A stretch of 27,817 nt of DNA from CAXBMB01 sp963976695 (GTDB taxonomy: Bacteria; Pseudomonadota; Alphaproteobacteria; Kiloniellales; DSM-21159), in the NCBI GenBank assembly GCA_963976695.1, contig CAXBMB010000047.1, forward strand, positions 1 to 27,817, in the 5' to 3' direction. A program made the translations under genes and the position numbers. Below, in pieces: positions 23,315-27,817 of this stretch. The notes below the pieces were generated by a model. It was not told the origin of the DNA. It ran no database searches and was given only the letters and a program-made list of their open reading frames with translations. Every line of letters starts with the position of its first letter. Position 1 is the stretch's first letter.

Positions 23315-24724
23315 ATGGCCGAGCGCGCCTCCAAGCTCGCCGCCCCCGCGCAAGACCTGCTGGTCGTCGGGGTCAACCATCGCTCCGCAGGGGCGTTGCT
23401 GCGGGAGCGACTGCTGCTCGAGGAGGGCAATCAGGCGCACCGCTTGAACGAGCTTCGGGCGGGCGGCCTGAGCGAGGCGGTGGTGCTGGCCACCTGCGAC
23501 CGACTGGATATCTTTGTTCCCAGGCGGCGCGCGGCGGAGGCGACCGGGGACGGTGGCCCGAGCCAGGCCGCCGGCCTGCGCGGCTGCCTGGCCAGTTGGG
23601 CCCGCCTGCCGCTGAGCGAGATCGTCGGACAAAGCTATGAACTGAGCGGACCGGATGCGCTGCGCCATCTTTTCGCGGTGGCGGCCTCGCTGGACAGCCA
23701 ATTGATCGGCGAACCGCAGATCTTCGGTCAGGTAAAGGCCGCGCATCGCCAGGCTAAGGCGCAGGGGATGGTCGGGCGCGGCCTGGAGCGGCCCTTTCAG
23801 GCGGCTTTCGCGGCGGCGAAACGGGTTTTCTCTGAAACGCCGGTGGCCGAGCAGCCGGTGTCGCTGGCCTCGTCGGCCTTGCAGGTGGCGCGCGATCTGC
23901 ATGGCGACCTGCACCGGGTTTCGGGACTGGTGCTGGGACTGGGCGACATGGGCGAGGTTCTGGCCGATGAACTGCTCAAGGCGGGGCTTAAAGATCTGGT
24001 GCTGATGCATCGGTTCGAGGGGCGGGCCGAGGTGGCGGCGCATCGCCTGGGCTGCCATTATCGTCCCTGGGACCATCTTGATGATGCGCTGGCGGCGGCC
24101 GACGTGGTGGTGAGCGCCGACGGCACCGGGCGGTTGATCTTGACCGTGCCCCGGGTCGAGGCCGCCTTGAAGGCGCGGCGGCGAAAGCCGGTGTTCTTTA
24201 TCGACGTGGCGCTGCCGGGAGATATCGAATCGGGCGTCGCGGCGCTGGACGGGGCGTTTCTCTATCGGCTGGACGATCTGGAGCAGTTGGCCCGCCAGGG
24301 CCTGGAAAACCGGGAAGGGGTCGCCATTGCCGCCTGGCGGGTGCTGGGCGAGGAACTGCAGGCCTTTCAGCGCCAGGAGGCCGAGCGCCAAGGCAGCCCC
24401 CTGGTCGCCGCCCTGCGCCGCCATGGAGAGATGCTGCGTCAGGAAATCCTGGCCGAGCCCGGCTTGACCGCCGACCAGGCGACGCAACGACTGTTGAAGC
24501 GCCTACTGCACGATCCCAGCGAGACTCTGCGGCGCATGGCGGCGGACCATCCCGAGCGGCAGGCTCACTACGAGGCGTTGTTTGGCGAGCTTTTTGGCTT
24601 TGCAGGCGACGGCCAAGCCGTTAAGAAACCAGCCAGTTGGGAAAAGGGCGTCAGCGGCAAGATGCGCGCCCAACAGGAGACCCTTTCCCGCCGAGAGGCG
24701 CGCAGCAAAAGAGGTAAGCCTTGA
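23315..24724 (+). CDS. hemA: Glutamyl-tRNA reductase (divergent)
   Basis: Predicted NADPH-dependent glutamyl-tRNA reductase, 469 residues, first step of the C5 route to 5-aminolevulinate for heme, siroheme or cobamides. N-terminal marks are VVGVNHRSAGALLRERLLL, the catalytic Cys61 in VVLATCDRLDIF, and LIGEPQIFGQVKAAHRQAK. The NADPH domain shows LVLGLGDMGEVLADELL. LPGDIESGVAALDGAFLYRL matches the conserved end of that domain. Two signature changes stand out: the usual CNR is CDR, and the following Glu is Asp. It overlaps the prfA start by 4 bases (TTGA). Most alphaproteobacteria make 5-aminolevulinate with ALA synthase instead, so this gene is unusual; hemA-prfA-prmC is the gamma/beta order. 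Family call firm, activity inferred. Confidence 0.9.
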   Translation: MAERASKLAAPAQDLLVVGVNHRSAGALLRERLLLEEGNQAHRLNELRAGGLSEAVVLATCDRLDIFVPRRRAAEATGDGGPSQAAGLRGCLASWARLPLSEIVGQSYELSGPDALRHLFAVAASLDSQLIGEPQIFGQVKAAHRQAKAQGMVGRGLERPFQAAFAAAKRVFSETPVAEQPVSLASSALQVARDLHGDLHRVSGLVLGLGDMGEVLADELLKAGLKDLVLMHRFEGRAEVAAHRLGCHYRPWDHLDDALAAADVVVSADGTGRLILTVPRVEAALKARRRKPVFFIDVALPGDIESGVAALDGAFLYRLDDLEQLARQGLENREGVAIAAWRVLGEELQAFQRQEAERQGSPLVAALRRHGEMLRQEILAEPGLTADQATQRLLKRLLHDPSETLRRMAADHPERQAHYEALFGELFGFAGDGQAVKKPASWEKGVSGKMRAQQETLSRREARSKRGKP

Positions 24725-25797
24725 GTCTGGAAGAAAATCTAAAGCGCGTGGTGTCCCGCTATGCGGAGCTGCGCGCGGTGGTGGCCGAACACCCCGAACC
24801 GGGCTCGAGCGCTTATACCCAGCTGCTCAAGGAGTTCTCCGAACTGGGGCCGATCGTCGAGGGTATCGAGACCTTTCAAGCCGCCAAACGCGAGCTGTCC
24901 GATTTGGAGGGCCTGCGCAACGACCCGGACAGCGACCCGGAAATGCGGGAACTCGCGGAGAGCGAATACTATGCGCTGCGCGATCGGTTGCCGGATTTGG
25001 AACGGCAGGTCCTGCTGTCGCTGTTGCCCAGGGATGAAGCCGACGCGCGCAACGCCATCCTGGAGGTTCGCGCCGGCACCGGCGGTGACGAGGCCGCGTT
25101 GTTCGCCGCCGAGCTGTTTCGCCTCTATCAGCGCTATGCCGAAGCCCACCGCTGGCGCTTTGATGTGCTGAACTACATGGACACCGAGATCGGCGGCATC
25201 AAGGAAGCCAGCGCCACCATCTCAGGCGCCGATGTCTTCAGCCGCTTGAAGTTCGAGTCCGGGGTTCATCGGGTGCAGCGCATTCCGGTGACCGAGTCGG
25301 GGGGGCGGATCCACACCTCCGCCGCCACGGTGGCGGTGCTGCCGGAAGCCGAAGAGGTCGACATCGCGATTGAAAACAAGGATCTTCGGATCGACACCTA
25401 CCGGGCCCAGGGCGCCGGCGGACAGCACGTCAACACCACCGATTCCGCCGTTCGCATCACCCATCTGCCCAGTGGCGTGGTGGTGCAGTGTCAGGATGAA
25501 AAATCACAGCACAAAAACAAGGCCAAGGCCATGAAGGTGCTGCGGGCGCGGCTCTATGATCACCTGCGCCAAGAGCAGGCCGATAGCCTGGCCGCCGACC
25601 GCAAGCAGCAGGTCGGCAGCGGGGATCGGTCGGAGCGCATCCGCACCTATAACTTCCCGCAGGGCCGGATGACCGACCATCGGATCAATCTGACGCTCTA
25701 CAAGCTGGACAAAATCATGACCGGCGAGGCGATGGATGAGGTTATTGACGCGCTGGTGGCCGAAGATCAGGCCAAGCGCTTGGCGAGCTTCCAATAG
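24721..25797 (+). CDS. prfA: Peptide chain release factor 1
   Basis: RF1, 358 residues, which ends translation at UAA and UAG. The codon-reading tripeptide is PVT at 189-191 in RVQRIPVTESGGRIHTS. The catalytic GGQ is at 233-235 in YRAQGAGGQHVNTTDSA, and its Gln is the target of PrmC, encoded next door. Further marks are DEKSQHKNKAKAMKVLRARL and ERIRTYNFPQGRMTDHRI. The start is TTG, overlapping the hemA TGA as TTGA, with GAGGT 6 bases upstream; no nearby ATG would preserve the N-terminus. The rare start and overlap suggest coupled, possibly reduced, expression. Length is normal for RF1. Confidence 0.97.
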   Translation: MSLEENLKRVVSRYAELRAVVAEHPEPGSSAYTQLLKEFSELGPIVEGIETFQAAKRELSDLEGLRNDPDSDPEMRELAESEYYALRDRLPDLERQVLLSLLPRDEADARNAILEVRAGTGGDEAALFAAELFRLYQRYAEAHRWRFDVLNYMDTEIGGIKEASATISGADVFSRLKFESGVHRVQRIPVTESGGRIHTSAATVAVLPEAEEVDIAIENKDLRIDTYRAQGAGGQHVNTTDSAVRITHLPSGVVVQCQDEKSQHKNKAKAMKVLRARLYDHLRQEQADSLAADRKQQVGSGDRSERIRTYNFPQGRMTDHRINLTLYKLDKIMTGEAMDEVIDALVAEDQAKRLASFQ

Positions 25798-25805
25798 GGC
25801 TGCCG

Positions 25806-26720
25806 GTGGTGACCCGCGCCCCGTCCAGCGACTGCGACCCGCCGCCCGGCCCCTGGAGCATTGGCTCCCTGCTTGACTGGGCGACCGCCAAGCTCGCCGC
25901 CGAAGAAATCACCGACGCGCGGCGCGACGCGCGCCTGCTGTTGGCCGCCGCGCTGGCGCTGCCGCTTTCCCGGCTCATCGGTTTTCCGGAACAGGCCGTG
26001 ACGCGTGACGCGGTCGGCCGCTTCGCCGCGCTCGTCGCCGGTCGCTGTCGCCATGCGCCAGTGTCGCGTTTGCTGGGGGCGCGGGAATTTTGGTCGCTGC
26101 CCTTTGGCCTCAACGCCCACACCCTGGACCCGCGGCCCGATACGGAAACCCTGGTGGCGGCGGTGTTGGCGCGGATCCCGGACCCGCAGGCGCCGCTTCG
26201 GCTGCTGGATTTGGGCACCGGCAGCGGCTGCATCTTGCTTGCGCTGCTGAGCGAATTGCCGCAGGCGCACGGCGTCGGGGTGGATATCTCGACGCCGGCG
26301 ATTGCCCAGGCGCGGCAAAACGCCAGCGATCTGGGGCTGGCGTCGCGCGCGGCTTTTTATGTCAGCAACTGGGCCGACGCGCTGCGGTCCGATCTGGACA
26401 ACGGCCTGCGCTTCGACTGGGTTCTGTCCAATCCGCCCTATATTGAAAGCGCCGCCCTGGCCGGGCTGGCGCCGGAAGTGACGGGCTACGACCCGCCGTG
26501 CGCCTTGGATGGCGGGGCGGATGGCTTTGCCGCCTACCGGGCGATCGCGCCGCTGCTGCGCCGGATGCTGACCGCCCAGGGGCAGGTGGCGTTGGAGCAT
26601 GGCGCCGGACAGTCGCCCGGACTCTGTCGCCTGCTGGCCGCGCAGGGGCTGCAAATTCTCGCTCGGCCGGTGGATCTTTCCGGTCAACCGCGCTGCGTCG
26701 TCGCCCGCCCGTGTGGCTGA
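25806..26720 (+). CDS. prmC: Release factor glutamine N5-methyltransferase
   Basis: PrmC (HemK), 304 residues, methylates the Gln of the GGQ motif in RF1 and RF2 and so raises termination efficiency. The helical N-terminal domain (to about 85) ends with APVSRLLGAREFWSLPF. The SAM site is RLLDLGTGSGCILLALL, and the catalytic NPPY is at 209-212 in WVLSNPPYIES. GYDPPCALDGGADGFAAYR is the typical following segment. Start is GTG 25806 or the adjacent GTG 25809, both in frame, 8-11 bases after the prfA stop; AGGG serves as ribosome site. It lies directly after its substrate's gene, as in most bacteria. Confidence 0.95.
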   Translation: MVTRAPSSDCDPPPGPWSIGSLLDWATAKLAAEEITDARRDARLLLAAALALPLSRLIGFPEQAVTRDAVGRFAALVAGRCRHAPVSRLLGAREFWSLPFGLNAHTLDPRPDTETLVAAVLARIPDPQAPLRLLDLGTGSGCILLALLSELPQAHGVGVDISTPAIAQARQNASDLGLASRAAFYVSNWADALRSDLDNGLRFDWVLSNPPYIESAALAGLAPEVTGYDPPCALDGGADGFAAYRAIAPLLRRMLTAQGQVALEHGAGQSPGLCRLLAAQGLQILARPVDLSGQPRCVVARPCG

Positions 26721-26801
26721 ACTGGCGGTCACCTGGGGCGCGGCGGGGCGGGGCCTTTCGACCCGGCGGTGAAAAAAAGTGTTGGAAAAGGCACGCATAG
26801 C

Positions 26802-26830
26802 CCGTTAAGTTGTGCTATCGGGCCGTTAAG
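26802..26830 (+). repeat. CCGTTAAG direct repeat, 21-bp spacing
   Basis: CCGTTAAG occurs at 26802-26809 and 26823-26830, a period of 21 bases or two helical turns. Such same-face spacing is common for tandem protein-binding half sites. It does not fit the CtrA consensus (TTAA-N7-TTAA). No regulator is identified. Confidence 0.45.
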
Positions 26831-26866
26831 CGGTCGGCCTCCCCATGGGAGGCTACCGAAAAAAAA
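26831..26866 (+). repeat. Strong hairpin followed by eight A
   Basis: GCCTCCC (26837-26843) pairs with GGGAGGC (26847-26853) across a CAT loop. CGGT (26831-26834) extends the stem with ACCG (26855-26858). The A run at 26859-26866 follows on the plus strand, so this is not an intrinsic terminator in either direction: on the minus strand the T run would come first. Confidence 0.5.
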
Positions 26867-26995
26867 TGGCTACTCCCCAGAGAAGTTTGACGCGCAGATC
26901 CAAAACCCGGGATCGTTGAACAGGTCGAGTCTGTCGCCAGGTTGCTTTATCGCCAGGCTGAACAGCGGGAGATGCAAGTGTTGATGATCCCTTGA
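26845..26995 (+). pseudogene. Possible small basic ORF split across two frames
   Basis: One frame runs from ATG 26845 (or ATG 26866) to TGA at 26917-26919 and encodes a short basic peptide with RKK and TRRSKTRDR. The frame one base later is open from 26891 to TGA 26993-26995 and reads IVEQVESVARLLYRQAEQ, a plausible amphipathic helix. A +1 shift near CGT-TGA (26914-26919) would join them into a protein of about 50 residues. GGGAGG lies 13 bases before ATG 26866. It could be a decayed gene, a frameshifted gene or chance. No family recognised. Confidence 0.2.
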
Positions 26996-27031
26996 GGATC
27001 CCCTTTTTCCGGCTTTTGATGTTACGGATCA

Positions 27032-27817
27032 ATGAGACAAGGTAATAACCCTCGGCGTGGTCGTGGTCGCTCGAATAGCAACAACAGCGGCCGTCGCAAC
27101 GCAAACCCTCGTTCGCAAAGTTTTGACAGCAATGGGCCTGACGGGCGCATTCGCGGCAATGCTTCGCAGGTCTGTGAAAAATATCAGGCCCAGGCGCGTG
27201 ACGCCCAACTGGCGGGAAACCGCATCTTGGCGGAGTCGCTGTTGCAACACGCGGAACACTATTTTCGCATTCTGAACGACAGCACCGACCCCCACCCGAC
27301 CCGTCCGGCCAGCAGCCAAGATCATGCGGCGGCAAGTGACGGTGACGGGACTTCGGAGTCGGATGCGCCGGCGAACGCGGCGGAGGACAGAACCGAGGGC
27401 CGGGACGGTCCGCGCCGTCCACAGCGTCGTCCGCGGGTTCTGGAAATCGAGACGCCGGAGCGCGAGGCCGCCGCCGGCAGTTCGGAAGACCTGACCGAGG
27501 ATAAGCCGGTCGAGGCCCCGCGCCGCCGCCGCGTCGCCGCGCCGAGAGGCGACGATGACGCGCGCGATGGCGCGGCTGACAAGCCGCGCCGGGTCACGCG
27601 GGCGCGGGTGGCGCGCAAGCCGGCGGCGAAGAGCAAGGAAAGTGACGCCCAGCCGGATCTGCTGTCCGATGAGGCCCCAGCGGCCGGCGACGCGCCGGGT
27701 ACGGAAGACAAGCCGGTTCGCCGGGTTCGTCGCCGCCGGGTGGTCGCGCCCAAGGAACCCGCCGCCGATGCGCCTGAAAAGGGCAGCGGATCCGACAAGG
27801 AAAAGGCCGACGCCTAG
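27032..27817 (+). CDS. DUF4167 domain protein
   Basis: Protein of 261 residues, typical of Alphaproteobacteria and of unknown function. The N-terminus is basic and Asn/Arg-rich (MRQGNNPRRGRGRSNSNN). The DUF4167 core then shows IRGNASQVCEKYQAQARDAQ and AGNRILAESLLQHAEHYFRI, probably a helical hairpin. From about 85 to the end it is low-complexity and disordered, mixing acidic stretches with Arg clusters. A DKP-plus-Arg-cluster motif recurs three times, the first and third ending RRRRVAAP and RRRRVVAP. Such composition suggests RNA or nucleic acid binding, but that is inference. ATG 27032 has only a weak GGAT upstream. The stop codon is the last three bases of the window. clpB often follows in alphaproteobacteria but would lie outside. 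Confidence 0.9.
   Translation: MRQGNNPRRGRGRSNSNNSGRRNANPRSQSFDSNGPDGRIRGNASQVCEKYQAQARDAQLAGNRILAESLLQHAEHYFRILNDSTDPHPTRPASSQDHAAASDGDGTSESDAPANAAEDRTEGRDGPRRPQRRPRVLEIETPEREAAAGSSEDLTEDKPVEAPRRRRVAAPRGDDDARDGAADKPRRVTRARVARKPAAKSKESDAQPDLLSDEAPAAGDAPGTEDKPVRRVRRRRVVAPKEPAADAPEKGSGSDKEKADA

Larger units (their letters stand above)
26721..27031. other. Structured intergenic region between prmC and DUF4167
   Basis: This 311-base gap is AT-richer than its neighbours. In order it holds a GC-rich tail (to about 26765), an A run, a pair of CCGTTAAG direct repeats, a strong hairpin followed by eight A, a possible small gene split over two frames, and a weak 5-bp stem (26986-27000) before CCCTTTTT at 27001-27008. 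That last element could be a poor terminator ahead of the DUF4167 gene. No tRNA or known RNA fold was recognised. Confidence 0.5.

Noticed and set aside
22739..24487. Long open frame antisense to hisS and hemA (582 codons)
   Set aside because: It crosses two recognised genes on the other strand and has no family motif.
26769..26984. 71-codon plus-strand frame after prmC
   Set aside because: No Shine-Dalgarno site and irregular composition; it overlaps the hairpin. The neighbouring two-frame reading looks more protein-like.
1..27817. tRNA, rRNA, CRISPR array, insertion sequence or prophage
   Set aside because: Gaps were read for these. No cloverleaf with a TTCGA arm, regular spacer-repeat array, transposase or terminal inverted repeat was seen.

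Overview
The window is a GC-rich, gene-dense chromosomal stretch with no mobile element, CRISPR array, tRNA or rRNA that I can see. Gene content and order point to an alphaproteobacterium, probably in or near the Rhodospirillales. The markers are an accA/secA convergence, a parvulin-argJ-mutT run, an NDUFAF5-like methyltransferase beside comF and grxC, DUF1178 near ubiG and lysC, lysC-ptsP-rodZ-ispG-hisS, and prfA-prmC-DUF4167. The taxon is inferred from synteny and protein families, not from a search.

Layout. (1) 1-2083, minus strand: a thiamin-salvage operon with a promoter, a TPP riboswitch, a hairpin that can mask the Shine-Dalgarno site, thiY and an overlapping tenA, closed by a bidirectional terminator. 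(2) 2187-6010: accA (+) and secA (-) converge on a shared terminator. (3) 6011-6549: a 539-base divergent control region between secA and a parvulin gene. (4) 6550-9545 (+): exported parvulin-type isomerase, argJ, mutT. (5) 9553-14264: NDUFAF5-like methyltransferase (-), comF, grxC and a Nit-type amidase (+), a small methyltransferase (-), DUF1178 (+). (6) 14341-19022: ubiG (-) divergent from lysC, then ptsP (+). (7) 19220-26720 (+): rodZ-like gene, ispG, then a tight hisS-hemA-prfA-prmC run. (8) 26721-27817: an intergenic stretch with unexplained structure, then a DUF4167 gene whose stop codon is the last three bases of the window.

Almost everything is housekeeping: fatty acid, arginine, lysine, isoprenoid, ubiquinone and tetrapyrrole synthesis, protein export and folding, translation termination, nucleotide sanitation and glutathione-linked repair. 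I found no convincing undescribed multi-gene system. The points most worth a second look are these: a C5-pathway hemA (glutamyl-tRNA reductase) with altered signature residues in an apparent alphaproteobacterium, in the hemA-prfA-prmC order familiar from gamma- and betaproteobacteria; the complete riboswitch control chain ahead of an orphan thiY-tenA pair; a promoter placed so that the NDUFAF5-like methyltransferase should have a leaderless mRNA; and the 26721-27031 interval, which holds 21-bp-spaced direct repeats, a strong hairpin followed by eight A, and a possible small gene split across two frames.
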